This document shows positions 40,092-48,575 of a DNA stretch of 64,000 nt, piece by piece. Location of the stretch: contig CABZES010000001.1 in the NCBI GenBank assembly GCA_902524805.1, forward strand, positions 1 through 64,000, read 5' to 3'. The notes beneath the pieces were generated by a model, which was not told the DNA's origin, searched no databases, and saw only the letters and a program-made list of their open reading frames with translations. Source of the DNA: an uncultured SAR86 cluster bacterium. Lineage in GTDB: Bacteria > Pseudomonadota > Gammaproteobacteria > Magnimaribacterales > AG-339-G14. Position numbers and translations under genes: made by a program. Every line of letters begins with the position of its first letter. Positions within the stretch are counted from its first letter, which is position 1.

Positions 40092-41699
40092 ATGAGTGCA
40101 GTTATAGATTCACATCACGACGATCACCACCACGGACCAGCGAAAGGCTTTTCAAGGTGGCTTTACACTACAAACCACAAAGACATTGGTTCGATGTATC
40201 TTTGGTTTAGTTTGGTAATGTTATTTATTGGTGGAGCAATGGCCATGGTAATTAGAGCTGAGCTGTTTGAACCGGGAAGCCAGATCGTATCCCCTGAATT
40301 CTATAATCAAATGGTAACCAATCATGGGTTGATTATGGTGTTTGGTGTGATCATGCCCGCTTTTGTAGGCTTTGCCAATTGGATGATACCAATGCAAATT
40401 GGGGCGCCTGATATGGCCTTGCCAAGGTTAAACAATTTAAGTTTTTGGATACTACCTGTAGCCTTTGGAATACTTTTAAGCACCTTCTTTATGGAAGGCG
40501 GAGCGCCGAATTTCGGATGGACATTCTATGCTCCTTTATCTACTGAGTATGCGCCACCAACCGTTACATTCTTTATTTTTTCAGTGCACATCATGGGAGC
40601 TTCTTCCATTATGGGCTCGATAAATATCATTACCACAATTTTAAATATGAGAGCTCCAGGAATGACGCTCATGAAGATGCCTTTATTTGTTTGGTCTTGG
40701 TTTATAACAGCTTACCTATTAATTGCAGTAATGCCGGTTTTAGCTGGAGCAGTAACCATGATGCTAATGGACATACATGCTGGAACTAGTTTTTTCAAAG
40801 CCGGTGGAGGAGGAGACCCAGTTCTTTTCCAACACATTTTTTGGTTTTTTGGGCACCCCGAAGTTTATATTATGATTTTGCCAGCCTTTGGAATTGTCTC
40901 GCATATTATTGAGACCTTTTCAAGGAAGCCTATTTTTGGATATTCATCTATGGTTTATGCCATTGCATCAATTGCACTTTTGTCTTTCGTTGTTTGGGCT
41001 CACCATATGTTTACGGTTGGTATGCCAATTGCCGGAGAATTATTTTTTATGTATTCAACGATGTTGATTGCAATACCCACAGGAGTAAAAGTTTTTAATT
41101 GGCTTTCAACAATGTTCAAAGGATCACTGACTTTTGAAACACCCATGCTTTTTGCTATTGCTTTTGTAGCTCTATTTACAATTGGAGGTCTATCAGGAAT
41201 CATGCTTGCCATTGCACCCGCTGATTTTCAATATCACGATACTTATTTTGTTGTCGCGCATTTTCATTATGTCCTTGTCCCTGGAGCTCTTTTTTCATTG
41301 TTAGCAGCAGCGTATTATTGGATTCCAAAGTGGACTGGCAAAATGTATGATGAAACTCTAGGAAAAGTTCACTTCTGGATGTCATTTATTTCGGTTAACT
41401 TAACATTCTTCCCCATGCATTTTGTTGGACTTGCCGGGATGCCCAGAAGAATTCCTGATTACGCAATGCAATTCGCGGATTGGAACATGATGGTAAGTGT
41501 TGGAGCATTTTTATTCGGAATTTCACAACTGTTGTTTTTATTCATAGTGCTGAAATGTATATATAATGGGAAAGCAGCAACAACTGAAGTATGGGAAGGA
41601 GCAAAAGATAAAGGGTTCGAGTGGACTGTAGATTCACCCGCTCCTTATCACACCTTTAGTTCTCCACCTTCAATGGAAAGTTTAAAGTCTAGCTCTTAA
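40092..41699 (+). CDS. coxA: Cytochrome c oxidase subunit I
   Basis: The 535-residue subunit holds haem a, haem a3 and CuB, and reduces oxygen with proton pumping. The conserved helices show MVTNHGLIMVFGVIMPAFVGFANWMIP, the cross-linked His-Tyr region FFGHPEVYIMILPAFG, WAHHMFTVG and the haem ligands in YFVVAHFHYVL. A histidine-rich N-terminal stretch (SHHDDHHHG) precedes the first helix. It follows coxB by 15 bases, with AAGGAATAA upstream as the ribosome binding site. Confidence 0.98.
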   Translation: MSAVIDSHHDDHHHGPAKGFSRWLYTTNHKDIGSMYLWFSLVMLFIGGAMAMVIRAELFEPGSQIVSPEFYNQMVTNHGLIMVFGVIMPAFVGFANWMIPMQIGAPDMALPRLNNLSFWILPVAFGILLSTFFMEGGAPNFGWTFYAPLSTEYAPPTVTFFIFSVHIMGASSIMGSINIITTILNMRAPGMTLMKMPLFVWSWFITAYLLIAVMPVLAGAVTMMLMDIHAGTSFFKAGGGGDPVLFQHIFWFFGHPEVYIMILPAFGIVSHIIETFSRKPIFGYSSMVYAIASIALLSFVVWAHHMFTVGMPIAGELFFMYSTMLIAIPTGVKVFNWLSTMFKGSLTFETPMLFAIAFVALFTIGGLSGIMLAIAPADFQYHDTYFVVAHFHYVLVPGALFSLLAAAYYWIPKWTGKMYDETLGKVHFWMSFISVNLTFFPMHFVGLAGMPRRIPDYAMQFADWNMMVSVGAFLFGISQLLFLFIVLKCIYNGKAATTEVWEGAKDKGFEWTVDSPAPYHTFSSPPSMESLKSSS

Positions 41700-41705
41700 T
41701 AAGAT

Positions 41706-42242
41706 ATGAAAGCTCAAAAAAGCACTTTGAAATTAATCCTTTTTACTTTCGGAATGTTTGGATTTGGATTCGCATTGGTGCCACTGTATGATGTCTTTTG
41801 CGACATTACAGGATTAAACGGGAAAGTCACTGGACCAACTATCACTTCATATGATCAAGAGCTTTCTACTAGAGAAGTAAAAATTACTTTTATTACTTCA
41901 AATAACAAACAAATGCCCTGGTCTTTTAAATCCAGTTCGCCACAAATGAAGGTTGAAACAGGACAGGATTATTTGATGGATTTTACTTTTACAAATACAA
42001 CAAATAAACCCATGATTGCCCAAGCCGTTCCAAGCGTATCTCCAGGAAGAGGAGCTAAATATTTCCATAAGACAGAATGTTTTTGTTTTGAGCAGCAGTT
42101 TTTAGAAGCAGGGGAGTCTATTACAATTCCGGTTAAATTTATTATTGATCCGGAACTACCCGAGGATATTCCTTCTTTAGCTTTGGGATATACTTTATTT
42201 GATGTAACTGAGGAGTTCGCTAATCTGCAAGCAATAAATTAA
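41706..42242 (+). CDS. ctaG: Cytochrome c oxidase assembly protein CtaG/Cox11
   Basis: The 178-residue copper chaperone delivers copper to the CuB site of CoxA. One N-terminal membrane helix (LILFTFGMFGFGFALVPLYDVFCDITGLNGK) precedes a periplasmic immunoglobulin-like domain with the copper-binding motif ECFCFEQQ. It stands between coxA and coxC, sharing one base with coxC. Length is typical of bacterial Cox11. Confidence 0.95.
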   Translation: MKAQKSTLKLILFTFGMFGFGFALVPLYDVFCDITGLNGKVTGPTITSYDQELSTREVKITFITSNNKQMPWSFKSSSPQMKVETGQDYLMDFTFTNTTNKPMIAQAVPSVSPGRGAKYFHKTECFCFEQQFLEAGESITIPVKFIIDPELPEDIPSLALGYTLFDVTEEFANLQAIN

Positions 42243-43144
42243 TGAGTTCTGATTCTTCATACTATGTACCAGCAAGCAGCAGGATGCCAATTTTTATGGC
42301 TTTCGGGCTCTTGCTTTTTGTTTTAGGAGCCTCTTTTACAATGAATAATTGGGGTGAGGAAGGCTCAAATGCTCACTGGATTTTGATTGCTTCTTTTGCA
42401 GTTATCTGGGGCACAATGTTTTTTTGGTTTGGTAGTGTCATCAAGGAAAACGATTCCGGTATGTATAGCGGACAACTCAATCAATCTTTCGTTTGGGGTA
42501 TGGCTTGGTTTATTTTTTCCGAAGTCATGTTTTTTTTCGCTTTCTTTTTAGCTCTTGGCTATGTGAGGCTATTTGCAGTTCCTTGGTTGGGCGGAGAAGG
42601 GGAAAAAGCAATAACCAATATTTTATGGCCGGGATTTGAAGCCGCTTGGCCACTTTTAGTTACGCCAGACAATGAGCAATTTCCTGGAGCTCATCATAGT
42701 ATGTCTATTCCAGAATTATCAAAATTACACACTTGGCTCCCATTTTGGAACACGCTCTGCTTGGTTACTTCTAGTGGAACAATAGCTTTGGCTGAAGCAG
42801 GACTTAGAAAAGGCAACAGAACTGCTTTTAAATTATGGATGGTAGCAACTTTAAGTCTCGGATATATATTTGTTTTTCTCCAAGGATTGGAATATTACGA
42901 AGCCTATTCGCATATGGGTTTAACGCTTGGGGCAGGAATATATGGAACTACCTTCTTTTTATTAACTGGTTTTCACGGATTTCATGTTTGCCTTGGAGCA
43001 ATTATTCTTACAATTATGACAATAAGGGGTTTTGGTGGAGCTTTCAACGACCATGACCACTTTGGATTAGCAGCAGGCTCTTGGTATTGGCATTTTGTGG
43101 ATGTGGTTTGGATCTTTCTAGTGCTGGTAGTTTATATTTTTTAG
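42242..43144 (+). CDS. coxC: Cytochrome c oxidase subunit III
   Basis: The 300-residue subunit has seven predicted membrane helices and the family signatures FAFFLALGYVRL, WNTLCLVTSSGT, YEAYSHMGLTLGAGIYGTTF and the C-terminal AGSWYWHFVDVVWIFLVLVVYIF. It supports proton uptake into CoxA. The stop codon overlaps that of the convergent DUF2909 gene by three bases. Its place directly after ctaG matches the Pseudomonas cox locus. Confidence 0.97.
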   Translation: MSSDSSYYVPASSRMPIFMAFGLLLFVLGASFTMNNWGEEGSNAHWILIASFAVIWGTMFFWFGSVIKENDSGMYSGQLNQSFVWGMAWFIFSEVMFFFAFFLALGYVRLFAVPWLGGEGEKAITNILWPGFEAAWPLLVTPDNEQFPGAHHSMSIPELSKLHTWLPFWNTLCLVTSSGTIALAEAGLRKGNRTAFKLWMVATLSLGYIFVFLQGLEYYEAYSHMGLTLGAGIYGTTFFLLTGFHGFHVCLGAIILTIMTIRGFGGAFNDHDHFGLAAGSWYWHFVDVVWIFLVLVVYIF

Positions 43145-43350
43145 CCAAAAGGAATATTTACTCCAAGTTGCCCGGTATATATGCCAATCGCCACAGTAGC
43201 TAAAATTAGAAGAGCGAGAGTCACTCTAATTCTTAAAGTATTTTGTGCTCTTTTAGTATTTCCTTTATCTTTAACAAGAAAAAAAGCACTTGAGAAAAGG
43301 CTGATTAACATTGCAGCTGCTAGTAAAACTATGATTATTTTGAAGATCAT
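43141..43350 (-). CDS. Twin-transmembrane protein, DUF2909-like
   Basis: The 69-residue protein has two membrane helices (IFKIIIVLLAAAMLISLFSSAFFL and VTLALLILATVAIGIYTG) joined by a basic loop (KDKGNTKRAQNTLRIR). DUF2909 proteins of this shape are found antisense between coxC and the SURF1 gene in gammaproteobacterial oxidase loci, as here. Function is unknown; a role in oxidase assembly is only suggested by position. It diverges from the SURF1 gene across 14 bases. Confidence 0.8.
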   Translation of the reverse strand: MIFKIIIVLLAAAMLISLFSSAFFLVKDKGNTKRAQNTLRIRVTLALLILATVAIGIYTGQLGVNIPFG

Positions 43351-43364
43351 TTTTAGATTATAGA

Positions 43365-44072
43365 ATGAACAAGTTGAAAAGTAATTGGAAAGCCTCCTTA
43401 ACTTTTTTTTGTTTACTCTTATTAGTATTATCTCTCGGAGTATGGCAAATAGACAGAGGCTATAAGAAAAAGGAATTAGAAAATACTTTTTTAGAACGTC
43501 AATCTCAACCAGTCAAAGAGATCAAATATAATACATTTGAAAATTCTGACCTATATAGAAATGTTGTATTGGAAGGAAAATATTTAGATCAGATTTTTTT
43601 GCTTGATAACAAAATTCATAACGGAAAACCTGGGTTAAAAGTTTTTTCTCCTTTTGAATCGATTAACGAAAGTTTGGTTCTAGTTTCTAGGGGCTGGATA
43701 GAATTCGAAGATAGATCTAATCTACCAATGATAAAAACAGAAAGGAATGCTTTAAAAATACAGGGTATTTTGAGATATGAATCGAAAGATTTTATTTTAG
43801 AAAACGATAATATGAAAAAAAATACTAATCCAATATTGGTTCAAACTATTAACTTAGACGAATTATCTAATTATTTAGGAAAGCCTTTGTCGCCTTATAT
43901 ACTTGAATTATCTGAGCTTTCAAAATCAGCCTTTGTAAAAACTTGGCAGCCTATAAATTTAAGCTCCTTTCGGCATTTTGGGTATGCAGTTCAGTGGTTT
44001 GGGCTAGGGTTGGTTTTGATTATTGGTTATTTATTTTTCTTAAGAAAAGAGGGAACTAAAGAGAATGAATAA
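43365..44072 (+). CDS. SURF1 family cytochrome oxidase biogenesis protein
   Basis: The 235-residue protein has a membrane helix at each end (LTFFCLLLLVLSLGVWQIDRG and HFGYAVQWFGLGLVLIIGYLFFL) and a periplasmic domain between them. The family patterns W-Q-x-x-R near the start, LVSRGWI in the middle and the C-terminal H-x-x-Y-A-x-Q-W-F are all present. SURF1 helps insert haem a into CoxA. It overlaps the next gene by eight bases. Confidence 0.92.
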   Translation: MNKLKSNWKASLTFFCLLLLVLSLGVWQIDRGYKKKELENTFLERQSQPVKEIKYNTFENSDLYRNVVLEGKYLDQIFLLDNKIHNGKPGLKVFSPFESINESLVLVSRGWIEFEDRSNLPMIKTERNALKIQGILRYESKDFILENDNMKKNTNPILVQTINLDELSNYLGKPLSPYILELSELSKSAFVKTWQPINLSSFRHFGYAVQWFGLGLVLIIGYLFFLRKEGTKENE

Positions 44073-44643
44073 AGGATTCATTACAGCCTTGCTGATTTTT
44101 TTGACACCTATTATTGTTATTACAGTTAGCACCGTTTGGTACTATTCTGGATATGGTCCCGAAGAAAAAGTTAATTACGGACGCCTTCTTTCTGACCCAA
44201 TAGATGTTGGAACCCTCGAATTAGAGTTGGATTATCAGAATTTAAACGTAGACAGCATGGAAAGAAAATGGATGTTGGTCCATTTTATAAATGATGCATG
44301 TTTAGAAAGTTGTGCTGATTTAATTTATGTCGCAAGGCAAGTGAACGTTTTATTGGCAAGACAACAAACAAGAGTAAAAAGATATATAGCTGCTCCCATA
44401 GAAGTTAAGCCAAAATTAGAAAATTTTTTTACTACCTATCAAGATTTAAATTTCATTGAAGTTAAAGATCAATCTACTACTATTCAAGAGTTTAAAAAGA
44501 ATGGAATTGATCCATTTGCTCAACCAAATATGTTTGTGATTGACCCAATTGGAAATATTATCTTGCATTACTCTGGAGAAGTGGATGGTAAGAAACTACT
44601 GGCAGATCTAAAAAAGTTACTAGGAGCTTCAAAAATTGGTTAA
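44065..44643 (+). CDS. Membrane-anchored thioredoxin-fold protein of the oxidase locus
   Basis: The 192-residue product has an N-terminal membrane anchor (FITALLIFLTPIIVITVSTVWYY) and a periplasmic domain with a thioredoxin-like outline: MLVHFINDACLESCADLIYVARQ near residue 72 and a C-terminal MFVIDPIGNIILHYSG. The CxxxC pair resembles that of SCO copper chaperones, but the SCO histidine is not obvious. Similar unnamed genes lie between SURF1 and ctaA in other gammaproteobacterial oxidase loci. A redox or copper role in oxidase assembly is inferred. It overlaps both neighbours. Confidence 0.7.
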   Translation: MNKGFITALLIFLTPIIVITVSTVWYYSGYGPEEKVNYGRLLSDPIDVGTLELELDYQNLNVDSMERKWMLVHFINDACLESCADLIYVARQVNVLLARQQTRVKRYIAAPIEVKPKLENFFTTYQDLNFIEVKDQSTTIQEFKKNGIDPFAQPNMFVIDPIGNIILHYSGEVDGKKLLADLKKLLGASKIG

Positions 44644-45631
44644 CTTAAATAAACTCAAGATTATTTCCTTAATTGGAGTATTTTTAGCTTTTTCCGTAGT
44701 TGCATTAGGAGCTTGGACGAGGCTAGTTGACGCTGGCCTAGGTTGTCCGGATTGGCCAGGGTGTTATGGGTTCGTTTGGATGCCGACCACTGAATCTGAA
44801 ATAAGTCAGGCAAATGCTTTGTATCCAGAAAGAGAATTTGAAGTTGAGAAAGCAATTCCTGAAGTAGTGCATAGATATTTTGCAGGAAGTCTAGGCCTCT
44901 TAATTATCGCAATTTTTGCTATGTCATTTTTTCTAAAACCCAGAAATAATCTAGTCACAAAGCTTTCTGGAGCGCTTACTTTATTAGTGCTTTTTCAATC
45001 TACTTTTGGTTATCTAACCGTTAGTTTGAAATTATGGCCACAAATTGTATCAATTCATTTGCTGGGAGGTTTTGCTACTACTACTCTTCTTTTTTTAATA
45101 TATGTCAAATTGAAAGAATTAAATGATGGCAGTAAAAATTTATATCAAATGTCTAGTTCTTCAAAAATATTTTTAAACTGGGCTTTCCCGATATTAATAA
45201 TTCAGATTATTTTGGGCGTCTGGTTGAGCTCAAATTATGCTTCTTTGGCCTGTCCAGATTTTCCCCTTTGCCAAGGTAAAATTATTCCTAATGCAGATTT
45301 CAAAATGGGCTTCAATTTTTTACAAAGTATTGGCCCAGATTATTTAGGTGGTCAACTCGATCATGAGGCAAGGCTAGCAATCCACATTGTCCATAGATTT
45401 GGCGCTTACTTTGTAACAGCCTATTTCCTTTTTCTTGCTTTTATTTTTGTAAGAGAGAATCAATATAGGTTTGCTAAAATTTTAACTTCTTTTTTGTTTT
45501 TACAAGTAATTTTAGGAGTTTCTAACATTATATATTCTCTTCCTTTATATGTAGCTATAGCCCATAATCTCGGTGCTTTGTTATTGTTAATTTCAATTTC
45601 GTATTTCAGGTTAAAAGTAAGTGATAGCTAA
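44636..45631 (+). CDS. ctaA: Haem A synthase (COX15/CtaA family)
   Basis: The 331-residue membrane protein oxidises haem O to haem A. It shows GAWTRLVDAGLGCPDWPGCYG, PEVVHRYFAGSLGLLI, IVSIHLLGGF, LACPDFPLCQG and AIHIVHRFGAYFV, with paired histidines and cysteines in two similar halves. Eight membrane helices are expected. The start is TTG at 44636, inside the preceding gene. It overlaps ctaB by 11 bases, so haem O and haem A synthesis are coupled. Confidence 0.95.
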   Translation: MVNLNKLKIISLIGVFLAFSVVALGAWTRLVDAGLGCPDWPGCYGFVWMPTTESEISQANALYPEREFEVEKAIPEVVHRYFAGSLGLLIIAIFAMSFFLKPRNNLVTKLSGALTLLVLFQSTFGYLTVSLKLWPQIVSIHLLGGFATTTLLFLIYVKLKELNDGSKNLYQMSSSSKIFLNWAFPILIIQIILGVWLSSNYASLACPDFPLCQGKIIPNADFKMGFNFLQSIGPDYLGGQLDHEARLAIHIVHRFGAYFVTAYFLFLAFIFVRENQYRFAKILTSFLFLQVILGVSNIIYSLPLYVAIAHNLGALLLLISISYFRLKVSDS

Positions 45632-46508
45632 CGTAGAAAAAACAAATAACTTTTTGAATTTGGGCGCTTATATCCAACTTACCAAGCCTTCCATTATTTA
45701 CTTGCTGGTTTTAACTGCAGCCACAGCTATGTTTCTTGTCGATGGCCTTGAAACAAATATCTACAAAGCTTTAACTGGGATTTCTGGCATTGGTCTTATC
45801 GCTGCTTCAAGTGCCGCGATCAATCAGATTTTAGATTTAGAAATAGATGGAAAAATGAAGCGAACAGACAAAAGGCCTTTGGTTTCAGGGAAAATTCCTG
45901 TGATAAACGCCATTACTTTTGCAGCAATTCTTTTCATAATTGGATCTTTCCTTCTTTTATCATTTAATAACTTTCTTTCTTGGGCTCTTACCGTTGCAAC
46001 CTGGGTGTTCTATGCTTTTTTATATACAAGAATTTTAAAATTTGCTGGTCCTCAAAATATTGTTATTGGTGGGCTTGCTGGCGCAATGCCTCCAGTTTTA
46101 GGATGGGTTGCTCTAACCGGATCTATCTCTCCCTTGCCATTGTTGTTAGTTGCCATTATTTTTGTATGGACACCTCCTCATTTTTGGGCTTTGGCTATAG
46201 ATAGAATAGACGATTATAAGAATGCAAACGTTCCCATGATGCCGGTAGTTAAAGGGATTGAATATACAAAAATCCAAATACTACTCTACTCATTTCTACT
46301 TTTGGCCTGTTCGCTTTTGCCTTTTGCGATAGGTAGCCTGGGAATATTTTATTTTGTGTCAGCCAGTTCTTTAGGTTTGATTTTTATTTTTTTAGCAGCT
46401 AGGTTAATGCAAGATAAAAAAAATAGCGGGGCTATTCCATTTTTTCTATATTCCATAATTTATTTAACTATACTATTTGTTTCGATGATCTTAGACAGAT
46501 TAATATAA
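45621..46508 (+). CDS. ctaB: Protohaem IX farnesyltransferase (haem O synthase)
   Basis: The 295-residue UbiA-type prenyltransferase adds the farnesyl chain to haem B. The motifs NQILDLEIDGKMKRTDKRPLVSGKI (first Asp-rich site) and WTPPHFWALAIDRIDDYKNANVPMMPVVKG (second site) are clear among about eight membrane helices. The start is GTG at 45621, inside ctaA. It makes the substrate for CtaA. Length is normal; cyoE is an alternative name. Confidence 0.96.
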   Translation: MIANVEKTNNFLNLGAYIQLTKPSIIYLLVLTAATAMFLVDGLETNIYKALTGISGIGLIAASSAAINQILDLEIDGKMKRTDKRPLVSGKIPVINAITFAAILFIIGSFLLLSFNNFLSWALTVATWVFYAFLYTRILKFAGPQNIVIGGLAGAMPPVLGWVALTGSISPLPLLLVAIIFVWTPPHFWALAIDRIDDYKNANVPMMPVVKGIEYTKIQILLYSFLLLACSLLPFAIGSLGIFYFVSASSLGLIFIFLAARLMQDKKNSGAIPFFLYSIIYLTILFVSMILDRLI

Positions 46509-46512
46509 TTTT

Positions 46513-47160
46513 ATGACGGAAAATAAAGGCATCACTTATACAGTTATTTCATGTTTGGCTATTGTCTCAATGGTTATTGGCCTGTTTGTTTATAGTACTG
46601 TTGCCGAAAAAGAGCTGACAAACGATCAGTATAAACTTCTTAAATTTTATCAGCTTAATACCAAAAGGGATTTAAATGCTTTCTCTCTCTCAAAAAATGG
46701 AGAGGTTTTTTCGGAGGCAGATTTTATAGGCAAATGGGATTTGGTCTTTTTAGGATTCGCATCTTGCCCTGACATGTGTCCAATGACAATGCAAAAATTA
46801 GCCAAAACATTTGAGCTTCTTGCTCAAAAAGACGGACTGATCGAAAAAATAAATTTCGTGATGATTTCAATTGATCCGGATAGGGATACACCTGAGAGAA
46901 TGCATCAATACGCTTCAGCATTTAACGATGACTTCATAGGAGTTTCGGGAAATATAAAGGACACGTATCAACTTTCTCTCAATTTAACTTTACCCTTTAC
47001 TCCAATTATTAACTCTGAAAATAAAGACTATGACATGGATCATAGTATGAATTTAGCTTTAATTGATCCCAGCGGAAAATATCATGGGTTTTTTAAAACT
47101 CCTTACACACCTGAAATGATGTCAGAAGCTTTAGAAAGTATTATAAGGTTTTCAAATTAG
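46513..47160 (+). CDS. SCO1/SenC family copper chaperone
   Basis: The 215-residue protein has an N-terminal anchor (YTVISCLAIVSMVIGLFVYSTVA) and a thioredoxin-fold domain with the copper-binding CPDMCPMTM and the distal histidine in YDMDHSMNLALIDPSG. SCO proteins deliver copper to, or reduce, the CuA site of CoxB. It closes the oxidase assembly gene string four bases after ctaB. Length is typical. Confidence 0.94.
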   Translation: MTENKGITYTVISCLAIVSMVIGLFVYSTVAEKELTNDQYKLLKFYQLNTKRDLNAFSLSKNGEVFSEADFIGKWDLVFLGFASCPDMCPMTMQKLAKTFELLAQKDGLIEKINFVMISIDPDRDTPERMHQYASAFNDDFIGVSGNIKDTYQLSLNLTLPFTPIINSENKDYDMDHSMNLALIDPSGKYHGFFKTPYTPEMMSEALESIIRFSN

Positions 47161-47200
47161 CCGCTTCTCTGTCGTATAAATTTAATAACGACCCTCTTTT

Positions 47201-47215
47201 CTCTGCTATAGTTTT
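47201..47215 (+). promoter_or_regulatory. Candidate extended -10 promoter of the small membrane protein trio
   Basis: CTCTGCTATAGTTTT contains TGxTATAGT, an extended -10 element, 41 bases before the ribosome binding site of the first trio gene. No good -35 box is seen at the right distance. The 99-base gap after the SCO gene would be unusually long for this compact locus without a promoter. Confidence 0.35.
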
Positions 47216-47259
47216 ATTGAGAATTAATCTCATTAGTAACATATTAGGGAGGAGAGAAT

Positions 47260-47670
47260 ATGGAACCAATAGAACTGGCTTTAACAGCCTTTCAAAATGG
47301 CCGAATAATAGATGCTTTATCTTTTATTGGCGTCATAATAGCCATTTGGCTAGCTTTAAGAGTTGCGAACATGACTGGAGAAAATCCAGATAGCAACATA
47401 GCAACTAAAATAGTTTCAACGGCTTTTGGCCTAACTATCGTAGCAGGTACTTGGCAATCATTTACTTTTGCCACAACTACTTGGACAAATTTTGCTAGAA
47501 GATTAACTGATATGGGGTCTGAAAATTGGGGAGATCCAGTTGGAGCTCAAGCTTTAATAGATTATGTAGGTACAACTGAAAATGTTGGCATGCCTACTCC
47601 TTTAGGAATAACGTTTTGTGTAATCGTAGCAATAATGATTATTTCTTTAATTTGGGTGCCGAGAAAATAA
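47260..47670 (+). CDS. Small membrane protein of unknown function, trio member 1
   Basis: The 136-residue protein has a membrane helix near 20-37 (ALSFIGVIIAIWLALRVANM), a second around 50-65 (IVSTAFGLTIVAGTW) and a third at the C-terminus (ITFCVIVAIMIISLIWVPRK). A loop with aromatic and threonine residues (FTFATTTWTNFARRLTDMG) separates the second and third helices. The ribosome binding site GGGAGGAGAGAAT is very strong. It is a diverged paralogue of the next two genes: all three share helix, W-x-A-x-R or W-M-V-F-R-like turn, A-x-K-I-V or K-V-I/K-I-L helix, loop, then W-containing C-terminal helix. I do not recognise the family. Confidence 0.7.
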   Translation: MEPIELALTAFQNGRIIDALSFIGVIIAIWLALRVANMTGENPDSNIATKIVSTAFGLTIVAGTWQSFTFATTTWTNFARRLTDMGSENWGDPVGAQALIDYVGTTENVGMPTPLGITFCVIVAIMIISLIWVPRK

Positions 47671-47682
47671 ATAGGAGGAAAT

Positions 47683-48120
47683 ATGGAAGAAATTACTATA
47701 ACAGGAATCATGGATGCAAATATTGGCTTGCTTCAAGCTAACGCAATTTTTGCTGCAGGAAATATAATTTTACTTTGGATGGTATTTAGAGGAGTTACAA
47801 ACGCAAATTTATACGGTGCAAATCTTTTTTCAAAGGTTATCCACACTGTAATGTCTTTGTGTATTGTATTATTTAATACAGCTACTCTGGGAAATATTAG
47901 TTCTCTGGTAAACAACTGGGCAATGGCTTTGTCTGAATTTGAAGGAGAATTGCCTGGTGGGTTAGCTCAATTTGTTGAAAGAATGGGCGCAACGGAATAT
48001 ACAAATCCAGGTTTAATACCTGAAAATCCAGTTGCTTTAATTTTCTGGATTGCAGTTGTAATAGGCCTTGTTGGTGGAATGTGGACTGCTCCAGAACCAA
48101 AAGAACAAGCAGGAGGATAA
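47683..48120 (+). CDS. Small membrane protein of unknown function, trio member 2
   Basis: The 145-residue protein follows member 1 by 12 bases and has the ribosome binding site AGGAGGAAAT. Its plan repeats that of its neighbours: NAIFAAGNIILLWMVFRGV, then GANLFSKVIHTVMSLCIVLFNTATLGN, a loop (ALSEFEGELPGGLAQFVERMG) and a C-terminal helix (ALIFWIAVVIGLVGGMWTAPEP). It resembles member 3 more than member 1 (FRGV followed by GANL in both). No known function or family is recognised. The strong translation signals suggest a high expression level. Confidence 0.7.
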   Translation: MEEITITGIMDANIGLLQANAIFAAGNIILLWMVFRGVTNANLYGANLFSKVIHTVMSLCIVLFNTATLGNISSLVNNWAMALSEFEGELPGGLAQFVERMGATEYTNPGLIPENPVALIFWIAVVIGLVGGMWTAPEPKEQAGG

Positions 48121-48124
48121 GAAT

Positions 48125-48535
48125 ATGTCAGAACTAGAAATATTAACTCTTATGAATGCTCAATTTACTACAAATGGAGTATTTCTATTCGTGGGAGCAT
48201 TCCTACTATGGGTCGCTTTTAGAGGTGTAATAAGAATTCAGGATCAAGGGGCAAACTTGATACAGAAAATTTTATCTACTTTGTTTTCTTTAGGTATTGT
48301 TTATTTTAATTTGCTGCAGGTAAATTTTATTGGACAAAACTTTGGTAATAGTGCCGGAGCTTTATGTGAATTAGATAGCGTGTCTTCTGGATCGCAAGGT
48401 CTAATTGATTTAATAGGCTGTGATGGAGTAAGTAATTCATTAATTCCTTATGATCCAATTTTTGCTGTTTGGTGGTTAGTTATAACTATCATGCTAATGG
48501 CAGGCATCTGGATGAAAAAGGAAGACCTTTCATAA
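48125..48535 (+). CDS. Small membrane protein of unknown function, trio member 3
   Basis: I place the start at the ATG at 48125 (MSELEILTLMNAQFTTNG), which has AGGAGGATAAGA just upstream. The track start at 48068 would read 19 codons inside member 2. The 136-residue product has FLFVGAFLLWVAFRGVIRI, GANLIQKILSTLFSLGIVYFNLLQ, a loop with two cysteines (ALCELDSVSSGS, LIGCDG) that could form a disulfide, and a C-terminal helix (FAVWWLVITIMLMAGIWMKKEDLS). A terminator follows within a few bases, closing the three-gene unit. Confidence 0.7.
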   Translation: MSELEILTLMNAQFTTNGVFLFVGAFLLWVAFRGVIRIQDQGANLIQKILSTLFSLGIVYFNLLQVNFIGQNFGNSAGALCELDSVSSGSQGLIDLIGCDGVSNSLIPYDPIFAVWWLVITIMLMAGIWMKKEDLS

Positions 48536-48545
48536 AAGTCGAAAT

Positions 48546-48575
48546 AAAAAAGGGGGGTTTTTGCCCTCCTTTTTT
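48546..48575 (+). terminator. Rho-independent terminator after the membrane protein trio
   Basis: AAAAAAGGGGGGTTTTTG is followed by CCCTCCTTTTTT, giving an A/G-rich stem with one G-T wobble, a short T-rich loop and a run of T. On the opposite strand it can equally serve the convergent MDR gene at 48574-49548, whose stop codon lies at its edge. Confidence 0.85.

Noticed and set aside
48068-48124. Extended start of trio member 3.
   Set aside because: The extra codons lie inside trio member 2, and a strong ribosome binding site stands before the ATG at 48125.
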